A stretch of 64,000 nucleotides of DNA from Chrysopilus asiliformis (lineage: Eukaryota; Arthropoda; Insecta; Diptera; Rhagionidae): assembly GCA_964034945.1 (NCBI GenBank), contig OZ035962.1, positions 103,356,784 through 103,420,783 on the forward strand, given 5' to 3'. Made by a program: the position numbers and the translations under genes. Positions 11,019 through 22,369 of the stretch are shown in pieces. The notes beneath the pieces were generated by a model. That model searched no databases. It was not told the origin of the DNA and was given only the letters and a program-made list of their open reading frames with translations. Positions within the stretch are counted from its first letter, which is position 1; every line of letters starts with the position of its first letter.

Positions 11019-11147
11019 ACTTATACGACAAGTCGTCTTACAGTGAAAGTTTTGGCTCACTAAAATTATCTCTGTCCCTTTCCTATCGACCTCCTCTGAA
11101 TCTTCTGGACCCCTAAAATGATTTTGCTCCGGTTTTCACTATTAAAT

Positions 11148-11388
11148 GAGGCGTTAAAAGCTATAGAGTGGACCAACCCACATGTCGAAATCGTGAATTT
11201 TTTTGTGTTTGAATCACTATTGCGAGTGAGTTTCTAGATAAAAATGTTTGGATGCACAAAAGAACATTTCAACATTGAGTAATAAAGTCCACACCATTTT
11301 TTTTCCAAAAATTTACAGTAAATAATAGTACAAAAGTGAAAAAAAAACTCGATTTTGTGGGTTGGTCCACTCTAGCTTTTAACGCCTC
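11148..11388. mobile_element. MITE family A/B, copy B (unoccupied)
   Basis: Terminal inverted repeats of about 33 bp start GAGGCGTTAAAAGCTATAG and end in the complement. AAAT borders both sides. The body matches copy A at 1500-1933 but lacks the 178-bp insertion, so it shows the state before that insertion. No coding capacity. Confidence 0.85.
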
Positions 11389-12560
11389 AAATAGAAAATC
11401 TCTTAAGAAAAGTTTCTTCGCATTAAAATCTTTCTCGCCTGTTTCCCGCAACACTCTCAGACCGTTAGAAATATTTTCATTTTTCATATAATTTTACAAT
11501 AGTTATATTAAAATCTAAGAACTTTTTTTTTAAATTTACTTTATCGAGACGATGTCTCAGAACCGCCGTCAAACGCAGACGAAGCTTTTGATTTCGAGAA
11601 AATAGGTGACCTCGGTTGGTCTGCCGGGCGAAACGAGGAAACTGGTAATACTTGCCTATAGCATACCAAAATGAATAACTTTTAACTTTCTCGAAAGCCT
11701 CTCTTATCAAGAATTTTTTAAGACAGATTTCTTAAAATCCTTTGATGACAAATTAAATCACCATGAAACATTTATGATTATTAAAATGTGTGTTCAAAAA
11801 AATTAAGTCGAATGAAATTTCAATTATTTCACAGAAAAATTTTACAACAAAGTTGAACAATACCTTGCATAAAAATGAAAATTCCCACAAAGGAAATTCT
11901 CCTTCTGTTATATAACTAAAAGTGAAATTCATAATATTTCCGTTCACTGAGCTGCTACATGAATACCATATAATTTAAAATTAAAATTGAGATAATTTAA
12001 TGTAGAACTTCAAAAAATTTCCGTATAAATTTTTTACTCATGGATGATTACTACTTTTGAGGCGGAAAAAATCTGAAGAATAAGATTTTTCTGTGAACGA
12101 AAAATAAGATTTTTCTGTGAACGAAGATTTTTTTCTAAACTGAAAGTTTTTGTTATATGTACGTCTGACAAAATGTCTGTCAGTATTAAATTTAAATTGC
12201 ATAAATTATCTTAAATTTGAGAATAGTTAATTCATTATAAGATAGTTCTTAATACGGGTTTTTGTTATATCCTTTGTTTTAAAGTCTCATCAAGTCGCGA
12301 AGTTTGAGAAAATGATTAAAAGGAGATGATTCTGTAATATTTGTAATTTTAAAAGCACTGGCAAGACTCTGGCTTCTAGAAAAAGTTTCTCAAACTTTTA
12401 TGATAAGTTAATGTCATTTTATATAATTATTAGCTTGCATACCTGTCGTTGCCAGGATAAAGTCTTTTGCATAAGTTTTTTTTGCATCAATAAACCAAGA
12501 AAAAACTTAAAAAGCTTTGAAAAAAAAATCGTTACGCCTCCAGAACATCGCGTTATAAAT
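11389..12560. other. Unannotated AT-rich DNA
   Basis: No supported gene. The small minus-strand ORFs (11477-11947) have no recognisable motif. Confidence 0.4.
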
Positions 12561-12574
12561 TTTGAAATGCTAAC

Positions 12575-12800
12575 ACCAGGTTCGTAATTACCGACCCCGA
12601 AAATCCCCTAACGCCAGTTTATCGGAGTAAAAGGGATATTTGTGTAATCCTTACAGGATCTCTCATTTTGCAAAACCGTTTCTTCGCGAGCACTTACCCC
12701 ATAGGTGATTCTGTGTGCAAAATTTCATGGCAATCGGTTAGGTTGTTCGGAAGATACTGTGATGAGTGAGTGAGTGAGCTAGTTGTATTTGACTTTTACA
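12575..12800. repeat. Probable dispersed repeat fragment with GTGAGTGAGTGAG
   Basis: The text runs from CCGACCCCGAAAATCCC through AAAATTTCATGGCAATCGG to GATGAGTGAGTGAGTGAG. The phrase CCCCGAAAATCCC is also in family F (19640 and 57263). This suggests a remote relation, but the rest does not match within the window. Confidence 0.4.
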
Positions 12801-13430
12801 TAAAGAGATTTTGAAAATTTGTTATGAAATTTAAAATCATAGTAAATTATTTCTCATGAAAAAAAAATCACAATTTTTAAAAAAATTGGAAAATCGACAA
12901 ATTTTGTGATGTACTAGTAAACTTGGTAATCATATAATCTAATTTTAAATGTTTGAACAAAAAAGTTTCGAATTTTTCAACGAATTTTTTTTATACTCAA
13001 AACTACACATTACGTACATAGCATAGAAAATCAATTTTCAATTTTCCAAACAATTACCGAGGCAGACGTTTTTACTCTATGTGTGTATGAAAGGAAAATC
13101 GCTCTGTGGAAAATGTCATACGTGTACATGAGCCCCCATTCTATTATCCCCATAATTAACACAATTTTTAAGCACAGGCAACCAGAAACTTTTGCGGCGG
13201 TCACATAAAAGCAACATGTCAAACCAACAACAAAAACAACACAACTTTTGTGGTAGTCTCTGGATATTTTCTGTAATTTTCATTTCGGAGCATTTTTGAC
13301 TTTAAAAAGGTTTACTTTGTTTTTATTTTGCTAAAACAAAAATTAATGTTTTGCTGGTCTTTCATGCTATCCACCGTACAACCACAGTGAAATACACTTT
13401 TGAAACATTAACGAATTCTATTCAAAGTCA
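12801..13430. other. Unannotated AT-rich DNA
   Basis: No gene or inverted repeat recognised. Confidence 0.35.
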
Positions 13431-13832
13431 TTGATGCGAGTAATGAAAAATATGTTTCCCAGATTTTCCACAATAAAAAGGAAAACCCTGAAACGTTTTT
13501 TCAACATATATTCAACAATATATTGGTATATCTTTTATGCAAACAGTACTTTAGTAAACATTGAGCATCTACAAATACATGGAGCGGAAGAGTGTTTTAA
13601 AAATAATGGCTTTCGAAAAATTATTCCTCTGATTTACACCCCCATAAGCAGTTATGACCTAGACCTAATATTAAATGAGGGTGGGCCTTATGCAACAGTC
13701 GTCGTTCAGTTCTACAAATCCACGCACATGACGACATCAATGCATCAGGACACAATCAGTATTCATGTCGAAGTTCTATTTGGCATCAATTGGGAAGTGG
13801 TGGTTTTTCCATTCAAGTACGTTAGTAACTGA
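13431..13832 (+). other. 133-codon ORF of unknown nature
   Basis: This is one of the few ORFs in the window with ordinary amino-acid composition beyond its first third. It contains EHLQIHGAEECF, GFRKIIPLIYTPIS and YDLDLILNEGGPYATVVVQF. I do not recognise a domain. No splice sites or repeat borders were identified, and the N-terminal third is low-complexity. It could be a decayed transposon or host exon, or chance. Confidence 0.2.
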
Positions 13833-13934
13833 AAATGCCAATATTATCGTAAAATTTTACGATATTGAGAACAATAATTGTTACGTTGTATTGCCTGTAG
13901 ATTACTGAGTAGTTGCAAATGGATATCTATCGCC

Positions 13935-14432
13935 GCGGTCACACGACGCTGTTTTGCCAGCCGCTGGCTGGTGTTGGTTAGTAGCGCTGGCTAGTAGCAA
14001 CAGCCGCCAGCGTATTGAGAGGGTTCACACGATTTATACTTTAGTAGCGCTGGCTTGTGGCAAAACAGTGGTTTGACATTTGAATCTGGGAGATTTTCAT
14101 GAAGGATTCTGTCCAGTGCCGCATTTTTTACATCTCTTTTTAAGTAACACGCTGAAGAAGCATCCCATAAACATTCGTATTTTTGACACACTTCGAAAAA
14201 TTTTAGTATTTGGTCTGCGTTCCACTTTGCTTCCATGATACCGTGATATTATTTTCTTTTCTATGGCATAGTATGCGCTGGCATAGTAGAACGGTCTTTA
14301 CTTCACTAGCGCTATTAAAATCATCACGCTGCTGCTGGTAGTAGCAACGCACTAGGGTTCACACGGTGCTGCTGAAACGGCTGCTAACAGCCAACAGCCA
14401 CTAGCGCTGGTAAAACAGCGTCGTGTGACCGC
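13935..14432 (-). mobile_element. 498-bp TIR element carrying a MADF fragment
   Basis: The terminal inverted repeats are 26 bp with one mismatch: GCGGTCACACGACGCTG, TTTT(G/A)CCAG. Sub-terminal regions hold several copies of AGCGCTGGC/GCTGCTGGTAGTAGCAAC. Inside is a minus-strand ORF with a MADF domain (separate entry). PIF/Harbinger-type transposons encode a DDE transposase plus a Myb/SANT-MADF protein, so this is probably an internally deleted member that keeps part of the second gene. Flanking duplication unclear (ATATCT occurs near both ends). Confidence 0.8.
13991..14236 (-). pseudogene. MADF-domain protein fragment
   Basis: The ORF starts at the ATG 14236-14234 and runs 81 codons. Residues about 3-45 read KWNADQILKFFEVCQKYECLWD and then YLKRDVKNAALDRIL. 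That fits the MADF (Adf-1 Myb/SANT-like) DNA-binding helix bundle, with Trp at the start, LWD in the middle and the Y..RD...A..I tail. After about residue 50 the frame reads into the element's sub-terminal repeats (CEPSQYAGGCC), so only the domain's first half is real. In parental elements this protein would bind the transposon ends. Here the frame is a remnant unless it is transcribed. Confidence 0.65.
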
Positions 14433-14595
14433 CACATATATCTCTAAACTTTACAAAATGCTTGTAAATTATCACTTAGTGAGCTGTGGCCGGAAAATTA
14501 TGTAATACAAAATGCTTTGACCTCACAGAACAATTCATTGAGGAAAAGTACCGTTAAGAATAATGGGTACCTCTCACACAATTTTTACGTTTTTA

Positions 14596-14790
14596 TAAGA
14601 AGTATTATAAAATATTGTATTCATGAAAAATTTCGACCTCTTAATTTTGCCAAACAAAGATTTTCCGGTCGCTCTTGAGTCGATTGGAGTCATATTATAA
14701 AAATATCTCTCTGTCTGTTAGTGTGTTAGTCTGTTAGTCTGTTATACTGTCAGTTTGTGTACAAAATTTCTCAAAATCTAATAGAGCGAG
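14596..14790 (+). repeat. CD-like repeat fragment
   Basis: TATTGTATTCATGA followed by TTTCGACCTCTTAATTTTGCC is repeated at 58783-58870, and the first part also occurs at 35640 and 44066. A (TGTTAGTC)n-like tract follows, as in the other members. Confidence 0.6.
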
Positions 14791-15086
14791 AGCCATGATA
14801 TTTTACTCGGATGTTTGGTCGTCAAATAGAACGATCCTGTCAACTTTTGGTGGTAATCCGTTAACCGAAAGTAACCAAAATGGCGTTTTTTTAAAATCGC
14901 AATTCCGTTTTCCGTGATTTACTCCGTGCAATGCAAAATCCTTGCCGACATTTACGAAGAAAGCGAACAAACCGCGTCCACACATTATTTGCACTATCGG
15001 TTCACCAGGCCGACAAAAGCAGTGGCCCATTTTTCCCGCGTTCCCCTAAATTAAATTAAATACATGCTTAATTGAATATACTAAAT

Positions 15087-15849
15087 CAGAGGTCGGCACT
15101 GCTTGGCTCGTCTGGCTCCTCAATACGATAACATTTTTATTCAAATTTTACGAGATTACAATCAATGTATGAACGTTTTTACTCGACTCTCCAACGCAAT
15201 GATACGTGTTGGTTGACGACGGCCACTTCGGCAGCCGAAATCAAACGATTGACTAACAATCGATGGAGCGAGCCTACGACAGTCATTCAGTATGATTTCT
15301 GCGGTTGATGCGTACGGGTGTATACATTTGCTCTCCAAAATTATAATTGCTTCCCAAAGAACACTGATGTACGAAATTTTTTCAGAAATTTGATTTTTTT
15401 AGTTTTCCTTTTCCATTATGAAGCGCTCATATTCAAATTCAAATACTATGTCGTGGGATTGGGAAAACAAATATTTAATAACCACAAATAATGATAACCG
15501 TCAATGTCTAGTTTGCAGTTACATGTCGAATAAAAAATTCAATCTAAAACGCCATTACAACAGCTGTCATAAGTTCGATTTTGCCCGATGCAATGAAGTA
15601 GAAAGAGTAAGACAGGTTGACAACTCAAAGAAAGTTTTTTTAGAGAAATTTCCTGTAGGCGGAACAAATGATTCTAAAATTGCATAATGATAAATTGTAT
15701 AGTTCACTGTTCCTAAACGTCTCCATCAAAAGCGAAAGAGCGTAAAAAATGAAAATGATGCGTTTTCTCATTTTGTGTTATAGTATATGAAGAAACATAA
15801 AATTTTTTCTAGTAGTAGTAAATCACTACATACATGGTGCCGAGGCCTG
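15087..15849 (+). mobile_element. hAT transposon derivative with perfect 8-bp TSD
   Basis: The left end is CAGAGGTCGGCACT and the right end is the complement of CAGGCCTCGGCACC. The perfect 8-bp direct repeat TACTAAAT flanks the element at 15079-15086 and 15850-15857. Eight-bp duplications and CAG ends define hAT elements. The 763-bp body carries one ORF for a BED-like zinc finger (15418-15687) but no catalytic RNase-H-like domain or dimerisation domain, so it is internally deleted and non-autonomous. Confidence 0.9.
15418..15687 (+). CDS. N-terminal zinc-finger piece of a hAT-type transposase
   Basis: 89 codons starting MKRSYSNSNTMSWDW. Residues about 15-52 have W.NKYLITTNNDNRQCLVC, SYMSNKKFNLKRHYNSCH: a C-x2-C-x12-H-x4-H finger preceded by aromatic residues. 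This is the layout of BED-like fingers at the N-terminus of hAT transposases and of domesticated relatives (GTF2IRD2/FAM200/ZMYM-like). In the family this finger binds transposon DNA. The ORF stops after KIA, far short of the roughly 600 residues of a full transposase, and sits 330 bp inside a bounded hAT element. If expressed, it would be a DNA-binding-only product that could compete with a full transposase; that is inference. Confidence 0.6.
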   Translation: MKRSYSNSNTMSWDWENKYLITTNNDNRQCLVCSYMSNKKFNLKRHYNSCHKFDFARCNEVERVRQVDNSKKVFLEKFPVGGTNDSKIA

Positions 15850-15857
15850 TACTAAAT

Positions 15858-17257
15858 TATCCGTATAGAATACTATTTTTATGAATTAAATCATTAAAAG
15901 CACTCAAATTTATTTTACGTATCTTACGTTTTTCTACATATACCATAAAAATCCGGTCCCTACTTTTATACAACAATCAAAATTATACTTCGTAATTTTA
16001 TTTGAATAGAGTGAAAATTTTCGTTCCATTCACATGAGAAAGTCTTGTGAAGCAGCCCTAAAAAAGCGTTTAAAGAATAAAATGGAAGCTTTATTGGTTT
16101 TGAAGCTAAGCAAGTTGTATTTGCATAATACCATTGTTATCCTCTGAATTGAATAGATTTCTTTGATGTACTTCAAAGTGTCTTCTCACAACACACTATA
16201 GGGAAAATCTTGATAGTATTTAGTTTTGTTGTACTTTTAGTTTTATGGTGTTAGCTCATGTTCAAATTATCGTACATGTGATAAACTTTAATGTGCGAAC
16301 ATTTTATTGGCCCTTAGCCAACACTTTGAATCTTTCAGCTTTTCTCTTTAACCGAAAGATATCCTTTTGTTCCAATAAGATATCTTATTATATTATCTTT
16401 TGTTTTTTCCTCTATTATTTCTTAAGACATATTAGCTGGCAAATTTAATGCGATCTAATGCTTAAAATAATCGAAAGAAGATTATGCCTTTGTTTCCTAC
16501 AGACTTTTGTTTAAATGAAATTAATTTTATTGAATTTATTTTAAATTCGGATTGAGTCTGATCATAGAATATACAAAAAATTGTATTTGAAATTGTTTGT
16601 AATGAGATAATTAACTGAAAATTATAATTACAAGATTTTCAAAATTTCACAACACGCTGTAAATTATAGTTCCGTTGTAAAGCATATAATTAAGCATGAA
16701 ATATGACCTTGCAATTATAATGTAGTGTCACTGAATTTGGTACAATATGCAATAAATATTTTGCGGAAAATAATTTTACGATACAAATGCAGAAAATTTC
16801 CGTAGTCAATGTCACAGTAAACATAGCTATGGTATATAATTTTACGATTATGTGCCCTTGATGGTTGGAAAATTATGGTTAAAATTGTAGGAAAAGCCAT
16901 ACGTCCCATCACTGATTAATTGCAAGTGAAAAATTTAATTTCAACGTTTTGGATTTTCAATCTCTCGGAAATTAAACAGTAGTAATGATAAACAAAAAGT
17001 GGTAAAGATAAACTAAACTTTTATTGATGTTTTGGGTACATAAAAAATCCCGTGAAAATCATTTGGAATTCGTTATTGCAAATGTCCGGGGGCTGTAAAA
17101 TAACTGCAGTAAAGAAAAGTCCACACTTCCTGTGTGCTTGGAAAACCCTTTACTAAAATGTTTTTAATTTTTTATAAATACAAAGCTAAAACAAATTACT
17201 GTAAGCCATCAGTGGGGAAAAAATTGTGCTATCGACTGATAAAATGAAATTTCTAAA
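15858..17257. other. Unannotated AT-rich DNA
   Basis: No gene, inverted repeat or array recognised. Confidence 0.4.
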
Positions 17258-17745
17258 CATAAGAAAAGCTACAATTGCCAGGGCCAATCGTCAAATACTC
17301 TATATGAAGGCAGGAAAAAATTTTATGAAACAAAACCATTTGTTTGGGGGAGTGGGGAAGGATTGGTTCAACTGGATTTTGATGTATGGAACGGTTATGT
17401 AAAATCAAATGCTAAACACTTCTCGCCTTTATAAATTTTTCTTTGCTAGGTGCCGTTTTCGAGAAAATACAAGAAAAATGTTCCATGTTTATCGATGAGG
17501 GGGTAAGGAATGGTCCGATTTTACACGTTCAAGAACTTAGTCTTATCATTTATGAGAAACGCAACTATACCAAATTTCAAGTCTCAATACGAATTTCAAG
17601 ATAGACAGACAGACGGACGGATATGCGGAAATCAAAATCTGTTGTCATCCCAAACACCCTGGTGCAGTTCATTTTTGTGTCCGACGATTGGTTCCATGCG
17701 TTACAAACGGTATACTAAATCTAATATACTCCTACATGATATATC
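17258..17745 (-). mobile_element. R1-like repeat, diverged subfamily, copy 1
   Basis: In the order of an inverted R1 copy it carries AACATAAGAAAAGCTACAATTGCCA, GATTTTGATGTATGGAACGG, CCGTTTTCGAGAAAAT, AAATTTCAAGTCTC, a short GACAGACGGACGG tract, CACCCTGGTGCAGTTCATTTTTGTG and GCGTTACAAACGGTATA. Divergence from the main copies is high, so it is an older or separate subfamily. Confidence 0.65.
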
Positions 17746-19206
17746 AGACAGAGTATAACAACTTATGGTATTTGGGATTTCCCTGCTCTATTTTTAGCAA
17801 TAGTCAAAAAGTCAATATGTCTGGATCAGCAGAAACTTGTCACGATTCGGTTATAAAACTAGGAATCGAAATAATAAAACAAATGCATTTCGAATTACCT
17901 TTGATTCCTGTGAGACAAACGTCGGAAAATCAAAGAAAATTACATTATTTTCTGCCTTTGCATTTCCCTACTTCCAAGCCCCATTAATATACAGTTGACG
18001 AGTTGAAAGTATGAATGACTTACTCTTCAATAAACAACTGACAAATATATGAACATTTTGAAGTTCATTTCTTCACTCCTTGACAACAAATACGTATGGG
18101 GAGGACAACATAAAAACATGAAAGTAAATATATGAGTAAACTTCTCAAAGCGGAACATAAATCATGATTAAAGCTTATGCTCCATAAGTCCCTCATTTCC
18201 TGAGTTATCGGCGAACAGCTCCTGTCTAGGAAAAAATAATTCTTCTCCCGTTGGTAGCCGTTGATAAAGTTATGCTATATTTGGGGCACGAAGGGATCGG
18301 CTTTTACCATTATCCCACATTACACTTTCCGTCTGTATCGCTGTCAACCACTGACAGAAGTATCGTACCAAGTATTTTGTAGTAGTGACTATTTTCCTTT
18401 AATTTTCCTATGCACGCACGATGATAATCAAATGCTTGACGTAAGCACAAACCATACACAAGCGGAAGAAGCTTAAATGTCGATGGAGATTGCACGAGAT
18501 TATTAGTTCGCACGTCAAACAAAAGGACTTCCGTAAGATGGATGTTCGCGTATCCGAGAAGCCCAACTCGCGATAAGCGCTTTTGAAGTTAAAACTAGGA
18601 ACCGCCAGATAGAGAAAAAGAAAATACTTTCTAGAAAAGGATTCTTTTCCCTCCGGATAAATAATTTTCTTATCAGAGGCCTTAGGGAATATTTCCCACT
18701 CGAAACTTGCCTCATGAAGTTCAGGGTCTTCCTTTGTTCTGTGTGGCCCTTAATCTTAGCACAGGAACATAAATCTGGTGAAAGAAAATAAAATTTTGAG
18801 ATTATGTTTTATTTTCCTTAAAATATCTGTCACTCTTTCGGGTGGTTCTTATTTTATTATTTTTTGTTTATGTTAACATTTGAGAACATTTCGTCAGAAA
18901 AACACGAATACAAAAACAAAGAAATTATGTTACAACAGGAAATTAAACAACACAAGGTAAACTTTTATTATGTGATCATCTATAAGCAATTCTTTTCTTT
19001 AAGGCTTTATTACCGAAAAAGTTTTTTTTTACGATTCGACCTATTAGAAATTTCGCCCATTGTGAGGCTAAAAATAACAAAACATTATGCTAGTGAGTCG
19101 TTGCTGTCTATGCTGTGAATGACCGATGGATAGTACAGGGTAAAAAGTTTAAGCATTTACGTTTATCAAAACGTTTTACAACAAATTTATGTCAACTCGC
19201 TTGTTT
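17746..19206. other. Unannotated AT-rich DNA
   Basis: No supported gene or repeat. Small ORFs at 18261-18522 overlap on both strands and lack motifs. Confidence 0.4.
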
Positions 19207-19215
19207 TTATCAATA

Positions 19216-19731
19216 GTACCAGGAAGACCGAGCCATGCTCGGCGACCTCAAAATCCTACTTTTGCTGATTTTTGGGGAAAACCTAAATTCACATTATCTT
19301 TCCAGAGCTTTTCCAGAGTTTTTAAATTCCCGACCTAGAAAGCTAGAACTAAAACTAACGCGCGATAACAAAATTTCATAGAAATGGGTTGAGTGGTTAT
19401 TGAGTAATCGCTGTCACCGATTTTTGAAACGTTGTTTTGAGACACCAGGTGAGGGTTATCGAGGGGAGGGGAAATTCAGTTTTATAGTGGAAAGATCGAA
19501 AGCCCCTATCGCCCTTAGTAATACTGTAAAGTTTCATTAAGATCGGACCACCCAATTCGAAGACACCAGGCGAGGGGTATCGAGGGGGAATTTTCTCAGA
19601 GGTGAGACCTATCTAGATCGATTCCTTGTCCCCGAAAATCCCTAACCACCAATTTTCGTGAAAATCGTTAGGCGGGTTTTCGAGATCGTTTGTGCAGACA
19701 GACAGACAGACATTCCTCGTATTATATTATA
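19216..19731 (+). repeat. Family F interspersed repeat, copy 1
   Basis: It begins with a 5-bp hairpin CCGAG-CCATG-CTCGG. It continues with CCTCAAAATCCTACTTTTGC and two related GACACCAGG(T/C)GAGGG(T/G)TATCGAGG blocks. A GACA tract follows, then CATTCCTCGTATTATATTATA. A second, inverted copy is at 57155-57550. No ORF. Confidence 0.8.
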
Positions 19732-19795
19732 GGATTTGGTGGATTTTTTTAGTCAAATTTGCACCAAATATTTATATTTGATGCCAATTGTGGGT

Positions 19796-20110
19796 GAAGA
19801 AACATAAGAAAAGCTACAATTGCCAGGCGCCAATCATCAAATACTTTATATGATGACAGAAAGGATGTTTAGTGAAAAAAATCCATTTGGGGTTCGATTG
19901 AATTTTGATGTATCGAATGGCTATGTACAATCATATTCTAAACAGATTTCATCTTAATAAATTTTTCAATACGACTTGCCGTTTTCGAGAAAATCGCAAA
20001 AAAATATTTTGTTTGTACGGGGGAGATGGGAAGGAATGGTTCAATTTTGCCTGTTCAAGAACTTATCCTAGACATTTACGAGAAACGTAACTATACAAAA
20101 TTTCTAAAGT
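19796..20110 (-). mobile_element. R1-like repeat, diverged subfamily, copy 2 (truncated)
   Basis: It shares AACATAAGAAAAGCTACAATTGCCAGG, the GATTTTGATGTAT segment and the ACGAGAAACGTAACTATAC segment with 17258-17745. It ends before the tetranucleotide tract. Confidence 0.65.
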
Positions 20111-22330
20111 CATAGCACCTGGTCTTCAATACTTAACGCTAGAAATTATCTCCCATTAAAAAAATCGAATTTGCCGTGACCGTTCAGAGAATCGTCAAAA
20201 ACTGTTGGATATTTTGGAAGAGGACGAAAATTGAACATTTTAATTATTAAAATTTGTATTCAAAGTTTGGCTTTTAAAAATTTGGGGAAAAAATGTTTTT
20301 TTTTATTAATTGCTGTTTGTAGCATAATCAAGTTTTTAGTTTTAGAAGCTACATTTTTTGCTACCCCATTTTCGTTATAATTTCGAAAAAAATACTATCA
20401 TCATTAGGCCGTATGCCTAAAAATGAGCATATGCTTAAACAGTATAAGTTTTTTATTTTATTTTTGTAGAAAAATGACCAAATTTTGTACTTTGGAATCA
20501 GGTGTTTTTTACAAATAAAGGTGCTGTACGTCAAGTGTTAAGCAAGCGTATTTGTATTCATTCGAACTAGAAAATTTGCTCCAAAAAAGTGAAGTATAAG
20601 CATAGGCTCATTTACATGTCTATAGCTAATTATTCTAAATTTTTTCAAGTCAATAATTACTTAATAATGTAATGTGCTTTAAAAACATTTTTTCCTGTCG
20701 TTCTTATTTACACAAACTGTTAAGAATCTAAAAGCAATATAATCTCACCTCATAAAACAGAATGCTCGTAGCAATAATTCAATAATTCACGATATGCCTT
20801 TCAAATCGATCGAATTTCAATAAAGTTTTGTCCCGATAAATTTAACTGGCACCATCTTGTCCCAACTCCATTTCCATCGATATCTTTGCCACACATATAG
20901 AAAATAAAAAAAAATAAAAAAACGAAAAAATATGATCCAACAAAGAAAATATGCGGGATTCTATATATGAGCCGTTATTGGGGTCTATGCGTTTTGAAAT
21001 TCCATTTCGATTCGATTGTCACCCCTTACTGGATCCAATTTGGTGGATTGGAAAGAGTTTGAAGAACAGACAATTTTCTTCATAGTGCCATAAAGAATGT
21101 TTATTGTTTGGTTCTTCTAAAATGTATTCCCATCGGCTCAACGTTCCCTACGTCATCAAAATAGAGGGGTGATAAACATTATGAGGTTGACAGAATAGAA
21201 ATTATTACCACCCGAAAACAACCTCCTTTGCCATAATATGCGACAATTGTCGCGTTGAATGGCTCCTCTAATGGCAAATATAAGCACAATTACCAGGCCG
21301 ACAAATATGTTTCTCGCTGGAGCTGTTTTGGGGGGTGCATATATATGCTCGAGCAGAATAAAAACATCTCTCAAAGCAATTTATGGGAAGGGATGTTGGA
21401 AAAGTCAACAATGATTTCGAGGATGAATGAGAATGTCGTGGTGGTAAATTGCTGGAGCTAATTTTCATAAATATCTATATAGGGGTCACATTGGGCCGGG
21501 GTACCGCAAGCAGACGGAAATGTCTGTCGGACGCTTTTAGCGAAGCAACTAATATTTGAACTTTTACAATGTATGCTTACGGGGAGATGTAGACTGTTAT
21601 GGGGTTTTCGTATTTTTATCGCTTGTTGTTTCTTCTTCATCGCTTTTGAATCCTGTGCTCCTAAAATACGATTTTGTCCTCGATATATTATTTATGTTAT
21701 TTCATTCGCTTGTTAGTGCCATTGTGTAATGTTTAATGATATTTATAAGTGGAAAATATGAGTTGATAGGCAGATTTATAGACAGACATACTGAAGAAAA
21801 GTCATATGGACATTGGTCAGTGGTCATTGAAAGAGTACAGGAATACGAAAAAAGTTCGGCTCACGAAAATCTAGGTTTTGTCATCCTACATTAGTGTTGG
21901 TTATGTTCTAAGTCAGATAAACTCATTATTGATGATGATCCCTAAAAGCAATTTTCTTAAATCAAATTTTTATTATATTTCCTTTTTTACAAGCGAGATA
22001 TACTTAATGAGATATAAATAATTTGAAACTTACATTCTATGAGGATTTTTCAAGAATTTTATGTCTGTTGAATATATTTTTTTTCAATTCAAAGTTAAGC
22101 AACGTACCTAATGTTCCATATATTACTGTCCATTTGATTAAGGCGTCGAAGTAATGGTAAAGAAAATTGTTATCAAATTGTTTTCCTGTGTAAAATGTTC
22201 GATTTTTTTCTAAAATCATTGTTGACAAAAATGCTTATAGGTAGGGTGACCATACGTGCCAGGACAGGACAGTGCCAAATTTAGGAATGTTGTCCCGGCG
22301 TTCCGAAAACTAAACTTTTGACCCGGATCT
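20111..22330. other. Unannotated AT-rich DNA
   Basis: No gene recognised. The overlapping short ORFs around 21156-21640 on both strands carry no motif. Confidence 0.35.
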
Positions 22331-22333
22331 ATG

Positions 22334-22369
22334 CATTATAGTGCTGCAATTTCATTATAGTGCTGCAAT
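22334..22369. repeat. Short direct repeat
   Basis: CATTATAGTGCTGCAAT occurs twice, 19 bp apart start to start. Confidence 0.9.
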
